Source of the DNA: Pseudidiomarina donghaiensis
GTDB taxonomy: Bacteria > Pseudomonadota > Gammaproteobacteria > Enterobacterales > Alteromonadaceae
DNA: 64,000 bases
Direction of reading: 5' to 3'
Assembly (NCBI RefSeq): GCF_900116895.1
Contig: NZ_FPCF01000003.1
Coordinates: forward strand, 164,009-228,008
Shown here: positions 1 to 8,634 of the stretch, one piece after another
Numbering within the stretch: position 1 is the first letter of the stretch
How the letters are laid out: each line of letters starts with the position of its first letter
The notes under the pieces: model-generated
The model's database searches: none
What the model was told of the DNA's origin: nothing
The model's input: the letters and a program-made list of their open reading frames with translations, nothing else
Program-made: the position numbers and the translations under genes

Positions 1-547
1 CGACTACAAAATTAACGCGCTTGAAGTGCAAATTGATGAAGCTTGCGTGCAAATTATTGCCAAGCGTCAGCCAGCGGCCAGTGACTTGCGATTGATTATT
101 GCTATTTTCAAGACCATTTCAGATCTTGAGCGCATTGGCGATGAAGCCGAGCGTATTGCACGTGTGGCGCTAGAAAGCTTCAACAATGACCAGCAGCAGT
201 TCTTAGTAAGCCTAGAAAACCTTGGCCAGCAAGTTCTTGCCATGTTGCACGGCGTATTAGATGCGTTTGCGCGGATGGACTTAGACGCGGCATTTGAAGT
301 GCACCAAATGGATGCTCAAGCCGACCGTCAGTACGAAGCATTAACGCGCCAGCTAATGACCTACATGATGGAAGACCCACGCGGCATTCCAAAGGTGATG
401 AACGTACTCTGGTCAGCCCGTTCGCTTGAGCGTATTGGTGACCGGTGTCAGAACATTGCCGAGTACATTATTTTCTTCGTGAAAGGCAAAGACGTACGCC
501 ACGTATCGCCTGAGTCGATGGAGCAAACGGTTAAAGGCCCTCGCTAG
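1..547 (+). CDS. phoU: Phosphate signalling protein PhoU, 3' part (5' end outside window)
   Basis: This is the C-terminal part (about 180 residues) of PhoU, the cytoplasmic protein that links the Pst phosphate transporter to the PhoR/PhoB system and keeps the Pho regulon off when phosphate is plentiful. The reading frame is open from the first bases of the window, so the gene starts upstream. The residues seen include the family's metal-binding helix pattern ([13 protein letters not shown] near the start and [16 protein letters not shown] near the end), the E/DxxxD repeats of the two three-helix bundles. The downstream gene serA converges on it, with only about 10 bases between. Expected upstream neighbours (pstSCAB) are not in view. 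A PHO box occurs elsewhere in this window (about 41.45 kb). Confidence 0.95.
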   Translation, partial: DYKINALEVQIDEACVQIIAKRQPAASDLRLIIAIFKTISDLERIGDEAERIARVALESFNNDQQQFLVSLENLGQQVLAMLHGVLDAFARMDLDAAFEVHQMDAQADRQYEALTRQLMTYMMEDPRGIPKVMNVLWSARSLERIGDRCQNIAEYIIFFVKGKDVRHVSPESMEQTVKGPR

Positions 548-556
548 GGCCATTAA

Positions 557-1804
557 CTAGTACAACACGCGCGCCTTTATCGTGCCGTCGATAGCGCGCA
601 TTGCGACCAGTAGGTCGTCGGCAATGGTGCTTTTCGGCGGCGTTTCTATATCGATCACCACGTAACCGACTTTGTTGTCGGTTTGCAAATACTGGCCGGA
701 AACGTTGATGTTTTGCTCAGCAAGTAATTGGTTAATGCGCGTGAGCATACCCGGGCGATTGTGGTGAATGTGCAGCAAGCGACGCGAGCCTTCGTGCGCC
801 GGCAGCGCTACCTCTGGGAAGTTTACCGCCGACAAAGTCGAGCCATTGTCGGAATAACGCACTAGTTTACCCGCCACTTCGATGCCGATATTTTCTTGAG
901 CTTCTTCTGTAGAGCCGCCAATATGCGGGGTCAAAATACAGTTATCTAAACCGCGTAACGGCGATTCAAATTGTTCATCGTTGCCTTTGGGCTCGACTGG
1001 AAATACGTCAATCGCAGCGCCCGCCAAGTGGCCTGACTTGAGTGCATCTGCGAGCGCATTAATTTTTACCACGGTGCCGCGTGAGGCGTTAATAAATACC
1101 GCGCCGGGTTTCATCTGAGCTAATTCATTTGGGCCAATCATCCACTGCGTTTGCGGTGTCTCTGGCACATGTAGCGTGACTACGTCAGCTTGTTTCAAGA
1201 GCTTGTTCAAACTGCCCACTTGCAGCGCGTTGCCTAACGACAACTTGGTTTCGATGTCGTAATAACGTACTTGCATACCAAGCTGTTCAGCCAAAATACC
1301 TAATTGCGTACCAATATGGCCATAACCAACAATGCCGAGTACTTTACCGCGCACTTCAAATGAGCCTTTGGCGGCTTTATCCCAGCCACCGCGATGCGCA
1401 GCCGCGTTTTTCTCGGGAATACGGCGTAGCAACATGATAATTTCCGCTAATACCAATTCAGCCACGCTACGGGTGTTTGAAAAAGGTGCGTTAAACACCA
1501 CCACGCCGCTGTCACGCGCGGCTTCTAAATCAACTTGGTTGGTACCAATGCAAAAACAACCCACAGCAGCGAGCTTTTCCGCTGCCGCAAACACTTTCGC
1601 TGTTAATTGTGTGCGCGAGCGTATACCAATAAAGTGCACGTCTTTAATGGCTTCACACAGTTCGTCTTCGTTCAGTGACGTTTTCAGCGTCTTTATGTTG
1701 CTGTAGCCGTGTTGTTTCAGTACTTCAACGGCACTCTCGTGCACGCCTTCAAGTAACAGAATTTGAATACGCTCTTTGGCCAACGAAGTGGGTTGGTGGC
1801 TCAT
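557..1804 (-). CDS. serA: D-3-phosphoglycerate dehydrogenase
   Basis: SerA oxidises 3-phosphoglycerate to 3-phosphohydroxypyruvate with NAD, the first committed step of serine synthesis. The 415-residue length equals that of the E. coli-type enzyme. Seen in sequence: the catalytic N-terminal domain, a Rossmann nucleotide-binding motif (GYGHIG, about residues 160-165), the hydroxyacid dehydrogenase signature, a catalytic His in TPHIGGST, and a C-terminal ACT domain (about residues 338-415) that binds serine for feedback inhibition. It lies 2 bases downstream of rpiA on the same strand, so the two are probably cotranscribed. Serine made here feeds glycine and C1 units, which fits with the gcv genes further along. 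Confidence 0.97.
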   Translation of the reverse strand: MSHQPTSLAKERIQILLLEGVHESAVEVLKQHGYSNIKTLKTSLNEDELCEAIKDVHFIGIRSRTQLTAKVFAAAEKLAAVGCFCIGTNQVDLEAARDSGVVVFNAPFSNTRSVAELVLAEIIMLLRRIPEKNAAAHRGGWDKAAKGSFEVRGKVLGIVGYGHIGTQLGILAEQLGMQVRYYDIETKLSLGNALQVGSLNKLLKQADVVTLHVPETPQTQWMIGPNELAQMKPGAVFINASRGTVVKINALADALKSGHLAGAAIDVFPVEPKGNDEQFESPLRGLDNCILTPHIGGSTEEAQENIGIEVAGKLVRYSDNGSTLSAVNFPEVALPAHEGSRRLLHIHHNRPGMLTRINQLLAEQNINVSGQYLQTDNKVGYVVIDIETPPKSTIADDLLVAMRAIDGTIKARVLY

Positions 1805-1806
1805 AA

Positions 1807-2469
1807 CTACTCCATAAATTGCAGGCCACTTGGGCTTGCAATAATTGCGATATTGGCGCCACGTTTGGCGAATAAACCGTTGGTAACAACACCCACAATA
1901 CTATTCAATTGTTGCTCTAGTTGAACAGGGTCTAAGATATCAAAGTTGTGAATATCCAAAATGACATTGCCGTTGTCGGTGACAAAGCCTTGGCGCCACA
2001 CGGGGTCACCGCCAAGTTTGACAATTTCGCGGGCCACGTATGAACGTGCCATTGGAATGACTTCTATTGGAATTGGAAAGCTACCTAAGCGACCCACCAC
2101 TTTGCTTTGGTCGGCAATACACACAAATTGATCAGCCACCGCGGCAATAATTTTTTCACGGGTTAACGCGCCGCCACCGCCTTTGACCATGCGCATGTGC
2201 TCATCAATTTCGTCAGCGCCGTCAATGTAAACCGGCAAATCAGCAACATTGTTGAGTTCAACCACATCAATACCGTGAGCTTTTAGGCGCTCGGTAGAAG
2301 CGTCTGAGCTTGAAACAGCGCCTTCAATGTCGTTTTTCATGGTGGCTAGGGCATCAATGAAAAAATTGACGGTTGAGCCGGTGCCTACACCAACAATGCT
2401 ATTGGGTTGAACATACTTTAGGGCGGCTTCTGCGGCTTGCTTTTTGAGTTGGTCTTGCGAGGTGGACAT
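1807..2469 (-). CDS. rpiA: Ribose-5-phosphate isomerase A
   Basis: RpiA interconverts ribose 5-phosphate and ribulose 5-phosphate in the non-oxidative pentose phosphate pathway. Visible family motifs are GVGTGSTV near the N-terminus (phosphate binding), SSDAST, DGADEID and [12 protein letters not shown], which hold the catalytic Asp/Glu/Lys residues. The length is about 220 residues, normal for the family. The start was put at the second in-frame ATG (MSTSQDQ) because it has a GGAAG ribosome site 5 bases upstream; a four-codon extension is possible. It is followed 2 bases later by serA, the same neighbour pair as in E. coli although the relative orientation differs. Confidence 0.96.
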   Translation of the reverse strand: MSTSQDQLKKQAAEAALKYVQPNSIVGVGTGSTVNFFIDALATMKNDIEGAVSSSDASTERLKAHGIDVVELNNVADLPVYIDGADEIDEHMRMVKGGGGALTREKIIAAVADQFVCIADQSKVVGRLGSFPIPIEVIPMARSYVAREIVKLGGDPVWRQGFVTDNGNVILDIHNFDILDPVQLEQQLNSIVGVVTNGLFAKRGANIAIIASPSGLQFME

Positions 2470-2514
2470 AAGGGCTTCCATAGTCAGTGGTCTATGGCTT
2501 TTCAGTATACAGTT

Positions 2515-3102
2515 TTAGGGGCGAAAGTCCCACACTTTAGACGGGGTTATTACCATGGGAAGTGGTACATCCCAGGGTTGTCTAGGTAGTTGTTCAACCT
2601 GTTGGCAGTCAAGCGCCAAACCAATCGGCAGTAGCTGCGGATAATGGCCCTGGTACCAGCCGCTTAATGTGCGGTCATAAAACCCGCCGCCCATACCCAT
2701 GCGGTTTCCTTGGCGGTCAAACCCGACCAAGGGCACTAGTAATACCTGCAACTGCTGCAACGGTACTATGTGCTGCGCATGCAATTCTGGCTCGGGAATT
2801 TGGTATTGGTTGTGCACCCAGCGGGTACTCTCCGATAAGCTTAAAAACAGCAAGTGGCCTTGATTTATCGGGTGCAGCACTGGTAAAGCAAGCTGGTGGC
2901 CAGCGTTTATCAACTGTTGATTCAAGGCTTGAGTAGGTAGTTCGGCGCGAATGCTAAAATAACTACCAACATGGGCTGAGTGCTGCAGTTGGGGCAATTG
3001 CATTAAATGCTCGGCAACTGCCTGCGCCGCTTCGTCACGTTGTGCGGCAGACATGCTGGCGCGCGCGTTCAATAGGTGCTGGCGTAATTGCTGTTGCGAC
3101 AC
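2515..3102 (-). CDS. fau: 5-formyltetrahydrofolate cyclo-ligase (YgfA/Fau)
   Basis: This enzyme uses ATP to convert 5-formyl-THF to 5,10-methenyl-THF, recovering a folate by-product of serine hydroxymethyltransferase and linking to the glycine/C1 pathway. The 195-residue protein shows the family core near the C-terminus, GFDRQGNRMGMGGGFYDRTL, which forms the nucleotide and substrate site. In many gammaproteobacteria the gene follows zapA and 6S RNA. Here that order is interrupted by an amidohydrolase on the opposite strand. The gene is separated from rpiA by only about 45 bases and may run on into rpiA-serA. Confidence 0.93.
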   Translation of the reverse strand: MSQQQLRQHLLNARASMSAAQRDEAAQAVAEHLMQLPQLQHSAHVGSYFSIRAELPTQALNQQLINAGHQLALPVLHPINQGHLLFLSLSESTRWVHNQYQIPEPELHAQHIVPLQQLQVLLVPLVGFDRQGNRMGMGGGFYDRTLSGWYQGHYPQLLPIGLALDCQQVEQLPRQPWDVPLPMVITPSKVWDFRP

Positions 3103-3172
3103 AGTGCTGATACCTTATGCGAATGCTTGTGTGAATACTTGCCTAAAACTAATAAAACAAGAGAGTTATATC

Positions 3173-4753
3173 ATGATTCGCCAATTACTGACCACGCTTA
3201 CCCTAAGTATTGCGCTTTCTACGGTGGCGCTTGCCGCACCGCCGAAAGCACCTGCCAGAGGCGAGCAAGGTGATGGCCCATACTCGCGACTTATTTTACG
3301 TGGAGTTACTTTAATTAACGGCGAAGGCGCACCAGCCCAAGGGCCGGTGGATATTGTCATTGAAAACGACCGAATTGTGAACGTGGTGAGTGTGGGTAAC
3401 CCAGGGGTGCCGATTAAACCAGAGAAACGGCCGGTTGCGGGCGCCAACGATCGCGAATTAAACCTTGAAGGCAAATACGTGTTGCCAGGGTTTATTGATA
3501 TGCACGGGCATATTGGCGGCTCAGCCGAAGGTATTCCGGCCGAATATGTGCTGAAGCTATGGTTGGCGCATGGCATTACCACAGTGCGCGAACCGGGTAG
3601 TTTCAATGGTTTAGACTGGACCAAGTGGCATGAACAACAAGCGGCAAAAAATGCCATCGTGTCGCCACGAATTGTTCCTTATGCGGGTTTTGGCATGGGC
3701 TCTGAGCAGCCTATTTTCGGAGCTAAGCAAGCGCGCGACTGGGTAAAAGGTATTAAAAAGCAGGGGGCTTCGGGTATCAAGTTCTTCGGCGCCACCCCGA
3801 AAGTAATGGCTGCGGCGCTTGATGAAGCCAATAAGCAAGGCCTTGGCACCATGATGCACCACGCCCAATTGAACGTGGTCGGCACCAATGTGGTTGACTC
3901 CGCACGGTTAGGTTTAGGCAGCATGGAGCATTGGTATGGCTTGCCAGAAGCCTTATTTACCGGCCAACGCATTCAAAACTATCCAGCTAATTACAACTAC
4001 AACAACGAACAAGATCGCTTCCGTGAAGCAGGCAAGTTATGGGCCCAAGCGGCACAGCCAGGCTCAGAAAAGTGGAACCAAGTTCGTGACGAGTTGATTA
4101 AGCTCGACTTTACCATTAACCCAACGCTGACTATTTATGAAGCCAGCCGCGACTTAATGCGTGAGCGCCAAGCGATTTGGCACGAAGAATATACCCTGCC
4201 GCAACTGTGGGACTTCTTCACACCAAGCCGCTATGCCCATGGCTCGTATTGGTTTGACTGGACGACCGATGAAGAAGTGGCGTGGCGCAAAAACTACCAG
4301 TTGTGGATGGCTTTCTTAAACGACTTTAAAAACCACGGTGGTCGTGTAACGACAGGTTCTGACGCAGGCTATATCTATAAAATTTACGGCTTTGGTTATA
4401 TTCGCGAGCTAGAGTTGCTGCGTGAAGCGGGCTTTAACGCGTTGGAGGTCATTCAGGCAGCGACATTGAATGGTGCTGAAGCGCTTGGCCTTGAAGATGA
4501 GATTGGTAGTGTTGTGCCGGGCAAAAAAGCCGACTTGATTGTGGTGGACGAAAACCCTCTAGCAAACTTCAAGGTGCTGTACGGCACAGGTCACTACAAG
4601 CTTGACGAGAATAATCAACCAATGCGCACCAAGGGCATTCGTTACACCATCAAAGACGGTATTGTCTACGACGCCCAACAGCTCCTTGCCGACGTCCGCC
4701 GCTTGGTGGACGTAGCCCGGCGTTCTACGCCGGGTGGTGCGCAGCACCGTTAA
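3173..4753 (+). CDS. Exported amidohydrolase family protein
   Basis: A metal-dependent hydrolase of the amidohydrolase superfamily (imidazolonepropionase/prolidase-like), 526 residues. The start at 3173 is preferred because it begins a clear signal peptide (MIRQLLTTLTLSIALSTVALA) and follows an AGAG ribosome site; a longer frame starts at 3053 inside the divergent fau gene. Domain features: a composite beta-sandwich around residues 30-110, the first metal motif DMHGHIGG, later MHHAQ and EH ligands, and a TGSDAGYI aspartate before the C-terminal strands. It probably acts in the periplasm on a peptide or cyclic amide; the substrate is not evident. The last 13 or so codons (VARRSTPGGAQHR) are encoded by a REP hairpin, so the natural C-terminus has probably been altered. 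The gene interrupts the zapA-6S-fau order. Confidence 0.85.
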   Translation: MIRQLLTTLTLSIALSTVALAAPPKAPARGEQGDGPYSRLILRGVTLINGEGAPAQGPVDIVIENDRIVNVVSVGNPGVPIKPEKRPVAGANDRELNLEGKYVLPGFIDMHGHIGGSAEGIPAEYVLKLWLAHGITTVREPGSFNGLDWTKWHEQQAAKNAIVSPRIVPYAGFGMGSEQPIFGAKQARDWVKGIKKQGASGIKFFGATPKVMAAALDEANKQGLGTMMHHAQLNVVGTNVVDSARLGLGSMEHWYGLPEALFTGQRIQNYPANYNYNNEQDRFREAGKLWAQAAQPGSEKWNQVRDELIKLDFTINPTLTIYEASRDLMRERQAIWHEEYTLPQLWDFFTPSRYAHGSYWFDWTTDEEVAWRKNYQLWMAFLNDFKNHGGRVTTGSDAGYIYKIYGFGYIRELELLREAGFNALEVIQAATLNGAEALGLEDEIGSVVPGKKADLIVVDENPLANFKVLYGTGHYKLDENNQPMRTKGIRYTIKDGIVYDAQQLLADVRRLVDVARRSTPGGAQHR

Positions 4754-4850
4754 TGTTGAATTCAACACTAACGGTTGATTTCAATAACGTCACGATTGAA
4801 TTCAACACTAACCGTGATAAAGCCACGTCCCGGCGTAGAACGCCGGGCTA
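4711..4850. repeat. Inverted pair of GTAG-headed REP hairpins (BIME-like)
   Basis: Two copies of the same unit lie head-on: at 4712-4734 on the plus strand and at 4828-4850 on the minus strand. Each has GTAG followed by a hairpin with 8-bp arms CCCGGCGT and ACGCCGGG and loop TCT. A GTAG head before a GC-rich stem is the known signature of REP elements mobilised by RAYT (TnpA-REP) transposases. Between them lie two direct copies of TTGAATTCAACACTAAC (4754-4770 and 4796-4812), each centred on the palindrome TTGAATTCAA. No RAYT gene is present in the window. Confidence 0.8.
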
Positions 4851-4857
4851 CAAAGGG

Positions 4858-5044
4858 TGACCACCCAGAATGCCGCTGCGTGCCTTGGCCCTTGAACCCA
4901 CTGGTTCAAGGCGGGGCGCAATTGAAACGACCGCAGGCTTCTCGATACGAGTCGAGCTTGCTCAATAGTCGCCCAGTGAGCCCCTTTACTGCTAGCATCG
5001 GCTCAGGGACATCGGCTTGCTGGCGCACATCCCAGGCAGTCATA
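4858..5044 (-). ncRNA. ssrS: 6S RNA
   Basis: 6S RNA binds the sigma-70 RNA polymerase holoenzyme and represses transcription in stationary phase. On the minus strand the sequence reads with strong resemblance to E. coli 6S: GTCCCTGAGCCGAT on the 5' side of the central bubble, GAGCAAGCTCG followed by CGAGAAGCCT, then CCTTGAACC-AGTG-GGTTCAAGG, and a 3' arm GCAGCGGCATTCTGGG that pairs with 5' CCTGGGATGTGCGC. It lies just downstream of zapA on the same strand, the conserved location. The exact ends are estimated from the closing stem, so they may be off by several bases. Apparent reading frames across it are not genes. Confidence 0.93.
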
Positions 5045-5053
5045 ATTTGCTGG

Positions 5054-5371
5054 TTAACGTCCGGGGCGTTGATCAGCCATCGCTTGTTCAAGTGTGGCTT
5101 GCAGTAATTGCAGTTTTTCTTCGAGATCAGCAATACGTTGTTGCTGTTGTTTCTCTTGCTGAGCAAACTCATGGCACAAGTTGAGTGCCGCCATGACTGC
5201 AATCTGCTCCGGATTCGACAATTTTGTCATACCACGAATAGTTTCAAGCTTGGTATTTAATCGATCAGCCGCTTGCTGCAAGGCAATTTCTTGCCCCGGT
5301 GGGCAATTCACCTTGTAGTTACGATCCATTAATCGAATGTCCATACTTTTATGCATAGTCTGCTGACTCAT
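5054..5371 (-). CDS. zapA: Cell division protein ZapA
   Basis: ZapA is a small cytoplasmic protein that bundles FtsZ protofilaments and stabilises the Z ring. The 105-residue product has the typical N-terminal globular part (IRLMDRNYKVNCPPGQE) and a C-terminal coiled coil rich in Gln/Glu/Leu (QQEKQQQQRIADLEEKLQLLQ). Its start is preceded by GAGGAAG. It is followed on the same strand by 6S RNA about 10 bases later, the usual gammaproteobacterial arrangement. It is divergent from the ygfB-pepP-ubiH-ubiI group. Confidence 0.95.
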   Translation of the reverse strand: MSQQTMHKSMDIRLMDRNYKVNCPPGQEIALQQAADRLNTKLETIRGMTKLSNPEQIAVMAALNLCHEFAQQEKQQQQRIADLEEKLQLLQATLEQAMADQRPGR

Positions 5372-5508
5372 GCCGCTTCCTCTGTGCTTGTACTATTCTT
5401 ATGTGTAGCTGACCACTATTATGGCACGGGTAAGCGGTACTTGTCAGCTAGCCTGAGCAGCTTTGCAATGGTAGGATGTGCGTAAAGAACGTTAAGAGAA
5501 CAAAAGCT

Positions 5509-6096
5509 ATGCAACAAACCGGTGGCGCAGACGCTAACTTACTAAATTATGACCGTTTAACTGAGTTTTTTGAACAAAACGGTATGCTCTCCAATGGCGC
5601 GGAAGTGCACGGTATTTTAACCGGTATGATTGCCGGCGGTGCCAGCCTTAAGGGCGATGACTGGCTATTATTGCTCAGTGATCTGATTCACGAAGGGCAA
5701 TCGTTTACACCTGCAGTTACCGAACGGTTAAAGGCACTCGCTGCCGATATATGCGCGAGCATGCGCGACCCCGATCTGGGCTTCAATTTAACCTTACCAA
5801 GTGATCATGAATCGTTAGGCGAACGTTTAACTAGCATGATTGGCTGGGTACAGTCGTTTTTAGTTGGGTTTGGGGTTAACCAAACCAACCTGACTGGTTT
5901 GTCAGACGATGTTCGCGAAGTGATTGACGACATGGTTGAAATTGCCAAGCTTGACTTTGCTGTGGACGAAGACGAAGAAGCCGAACGCGCTTTCTTTGAG
6001 GTTGTCGAGTACTTACGCATTTCAGCTATGTTATGTTTCAACGAGTTGGGGCTAAAGTCGGGCGCTGACTGTAAAACCAACCAAGTTCTGCATTAA
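5509..6096 (+). CDS. ygfB: UPF0149 family protein YgfB
   Basis: A 195-residue cytoplasmic all-helical protein of the UPF0149/YecA-like family, always found upstream of pepP in this group. The start at 5509 (MQQTGGADAN) is chosen over an in-frame GTG at 5476 because AAGAGA lies at the right distance and homologues begin near here. Family features include the helical core NGMLSNGAEVHGILTGMIAGG and a conserved LGFNLTLPSD segment. In Pseudomonas, YgfB has been linked to control of ampDh3 and beta-lactam resistance; no such role can be read here. It is the first gene of a probable four-gene operon with pepP, ubiH and ubiI. Confidence 0.92.
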   Translation: MQQTGGADANLLNYDRLTEFFEQNGMLSNGAEVHGILTGMIAGGASLKGDDWLLLLSDLIHEGQSFTPAVTERLKALAADICASMRDPDLGFNLTLPSDHESLGERLTSMIGWVQSFLVGFGVNQTNLTGLSDDVREVIDDMVEIAKLDFAVDEDEEAERAFFEVVEYLRISAMLCFNELGLKSGADCKTNQVLH

Positions 6097-6121
6097 CTCA
6101 CGCTATAAGTTGTAGGGTCAT

Positions 6122-7444
6122 ATGAAGCTTTCGCTGCCGTTAGACGAGTTCAAAAAGCGCCGTGCGCATATTTTAAAAAAGTTAACCAAGGCATCGCCAA
6201 ATGCGATGGCGGTTATTCCCGGCGCGCAGCTGCAAACACGCAGCCGTGACACAGAATTTCCGTTTCGCCAAGACAGTGACTTCTTTTATTTAACTGGCTT
6301 TGACGAACCGAACGCCTTGTTGGTGTTAGCACCTAATGCGGACGACCCAGTACAAATATATTGCCAACCCACCAGCCCTAGCGAAGAAGTTTGGCATGGC
6401 CGTCGGCTTGGTGTCGATAATGCGGCTGACGCACTTGGCGTAGACTTCGCTGCCAGTATTGAGGATGCGGACGATTATTTGTTTGCCTTGCTCGATGGCG
6501 CCGAGCAGGTGTTTTATCCGCATGACAAACCGGAATTGGCAGCGCAACTTAGCATGATTGCTGATGAGCTTCGCGCGGCGCCGAAAAAGGGCCATCAAGC
6601 TCCGACCGCTTGGGTAGATATCAACCCATGGTTGGCGGACATGCGCATTATTAAAAGCGCTGCAGAGCTAGACTTGATGCGCCAAGCAGCAGCTATTAGT
6701 GTGGCCGCCCATAAACGCGCGATGCGCTTTGCGAAGCCCGGTAAATTTGAATACCAAGTCGCAGCAGAAATACATCATGAATTTGCCATGCACGGTGCGT
6801 TGTCAGCGGCCTACGGTACTATTTGTGGTGGCGGTGAAAATGCTTGCATTTTGCACTACACCGAAAACAAAAGTGAATTACGCGACGGCGATTTATTGCT
6901 GATTGATGCCGGCGCAGAATTTGCTGGTTATGCCGGTGACATTACCCGCACCTTCCCAGTCAACGGCCGCTTTAGCGCCGAGCAAAAAGCCCTGTATAAC
7001 GTGGTGCTTGCGGCGCAAGAAGCGGCGCTTGCCACATTAAAGCCCGGTAGTGACATGGCCAAAGCATTTGAAGCCGCCGGTGACGTGCTAACCACGGGAT
7101 TGCACGAGCTCGGCATATTGCAGGGCGACGCGCGTGACCTGATGGAAAACCACGCCTTCCGGCCGTTTATGATTCATGGTCTTGGCCATTGGTTAGGCCT
7201 TGATGTGCATGACGTGGGCACTTACACCCAAGCCGGTAAAAAGCGTAAGTTTGAACCTGGCATGGTGTTAACTATTGAGCCTGGCATTTATATTCCAACC
7301 GGCACCGAAGGTGTGGATAGTAAGTGGCACGGCATTGGTATTCGTATTGAAGACGACGTCATTATTACCGAAACGGGCCATGAAAACATGACCGCCAAGG
7401 TACCCAAAACGGTCGAAGAGATAGAGCAATGGATGGCCGGTTAA
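6122..7444 (+). CDS. pepP: Xaa-Pro aminopeptidase P
   Basis: PepP removes the N-terminal residue from peptides with proline in second position, using a dinuclear manganese centre in the cytoplasm. The 440-residue protein matches the E. coli length. The N-terminal creatinase-like domain (about 1-175) is followed by the pita-bread domain. Metal ligands are visible: Asp in IDAGAEF and in YAGDITRTF, His in IHGLGHWLGLDVHD, Glu in TIEPGIY, and Glu in RIEDDVII. Its last 16 bases overlap the start of ubiH, so the two are translationally coupled. AGGG precedes the ATG. Confidence 0.97.
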   Translation: MKLSLPLDEFKKRRAHILKKLTKASPNAMAVIPGAQLQTRSRDTEFPFRQDSDFFYLTGFDEPNALLVLAPNADDPVQIYCQPTSPSEEVWHGRRLGVDNAADALGVDFAASIEDADDYLFALLDGAEQVFYPHDKPELAAQLSMIADELRAAPKKGHQAPTAWVDINPWLADMRIIKSAAELDLMRQAAAISVAAHKRAMRFAKPGKFEYQVAAEIHHEFAMHGALSAAYGTICGGGENACILHYTENKSELRDGDLLLIDAGAEFAGYAGDITRTFPVNGRFSAEQKALYNVVLAAQEAALATLKPGSDMAKAFEAAGDVLTTGLHELGILQGDARDLMENHAFRPFMIHGLGHWLGLDVHDVGTYTQAGKKRKFEPGMVLTIEPGIYIPTGTEGVDSKWHGIGIRIEDDVIITETGHENMTAKVPKTVEEIEQWMAG

Positions 7445-8631
7445 ACGCAACTGAGCCGCAGATAGCGCCGGTGATTATTGCTGGCGGCGGGCTGGTTGGC
7501 GCCTTAACTGCGCTATTGATAGCCCGTGGTAGACCTGACTGGACCATTCACGTGCTTGAACCACAAGCGAATGGCCCAGCCATGGACAAGCGCACGATTG
7601 CCTTGGCGGCCGCCACAGTGAGGTTATTAGAGCGCATTGGCGTATGGCAACAGGTTGCTGATTTAGCCAGCCCAATTGAACATATTCATGTGAGCGATCG
7701 CGGACATTTAGGTATGACGCGCTTGCATGCCTCGCAACATGACGTTGCAGCTATGGGCCAAGTGATTGCTGCGGCAGCACTGAATACCGCACTGTATAAA
7801 GCGTGTTTAGCACAAACTAATATTACTTGGCATGGTGGCGCTTGGTTTAAAAGCGCTGAACGCCATGCCAATCATATTAACGTTGACTATCAAATTAAGC
7901 ACAACGACAGCGAACAAACCCACACCATGGCCGCTCAGTTGCTGGTGGGGGCCGATGGCGCGCGCTCGCAAGTGCGTGCAGACGCCGGTATTGCGATGGC
8001 GCACACCGACTACCAGCAGTTCGGTATTATTGCCACGTTAACCTTGTCAGAAGACCTTCAAGGTTGGGCTTATGAGCGTTTTACAGACACCGGGCCCATT
8101 GCCTTATTACCCATGGCAGAACGCCAAGCCTCATTGGTGTGGAGCCTTGCACCAGAGCAAGCTAATAGCATATTGCAGCTGCCAGACCACGAGTTTTTAG
8201 CACAGTGCCAAAAGGCCTTTGGCTATCGGGCAGGGCGCTTTGTTGCGGTGAAAGACAAAGTGCAATACCCACTGCAACTGCACCTGGCGCAAACTAGCAT
8301 TGCGCACCGCACTGTGCTTATTGGCAACGCGTCGCACACCTTACACCCCATAGCCGGGCAAGGCTTTAACTTGGGCGTGCGCGACGCCATTGCGCTTGCC
8401 GAGCAGTTAACTGGCGCGCAGGAACCGGGCAGTTACAAGGTGCTGAGCGCCTATAACAAGCAGCGCCAAAGTGACTACCAACGAATTATTGGCCTAACTG
8501 ACAGCTTAGTGCGTGGCTTTTCGAACCAACATGTGCCCTTAGTCATGGGGCGCAATATCGCTTTATTTGGGCTCGATAATTTGCCGCCTTTGCGTGATAT
8601 TTTCGCCAGACAAACCATGGGGTTTCAGTAA
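7429..8631 (+). CDS. ubiH: 2-octaprenyl-6-methoxyphenol hydroxylase UbiH
   Basis: A class A flavin monooxygenase of the UbiH/UbiF/COQ6 family that hydroxylates the ubiquinone ring in the Ubi complex. The 400-residue protein shows the N-terminal FAD dinucleotide motif GGGLVGALTAL, the DG motif (VGADGARSQVR) and the second FAD motif GNASHTLHPIAGQGFNLGVRD. It overlaps pepP by 16 bases and is followed 3 bases later by the paralogous ubiI. The order pepP-ubiH-ubiI is the E. coli order, which supports the assignment of this copy as UbiH. Confidence 0.94.
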   Translation: MDGRLNATEPQIAPVIIAGGGLVGALTALLIARGRPDWTIHVLEPQANGPAMDKRTIALAAATVRLLERIGVWQQVADLASPIEHIHVSDRGHLGMTRLHASQHDVAAMGQVIAAAALNTALYKACLAQTNITWHGGAWFKSAERHANHINVDYQIKHNDSEQTHTMAAQLLVGADGARSQVRADAGIAMAHTDYQQFGIIATLTLSEDLQGWAYERFTDTGPIALLPMAERQASLVWSLAPEQANSILQLPDHEFLAQCQKAFGYRAGRFVAVKDKVQYPLQLHLAQTSIAHRTVLIGNASHTLHPIAGQGFNLGVRDAIALAEQLTGAQEPGSYKVLSAYNKQRQSDYQRIIGLTDSLVRGFSNQHVPLVMGRNIALFGLDNLPPLRDIFARQTMGFQ

Positions 8632-8634
8632 CAC

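Noticed and set aside
3166..3657. 163-codon minus-strand frame over the amidohydrolase gene
   Set aside because: Antisense of a gene with signal peptide and metal motifs; no support of its own.
4775..5202. Reading frames on both strands across 4.8-5.2 kb
   Set aside because: The region is 6S RNA and the REP pair; the frames carry no protein signature.
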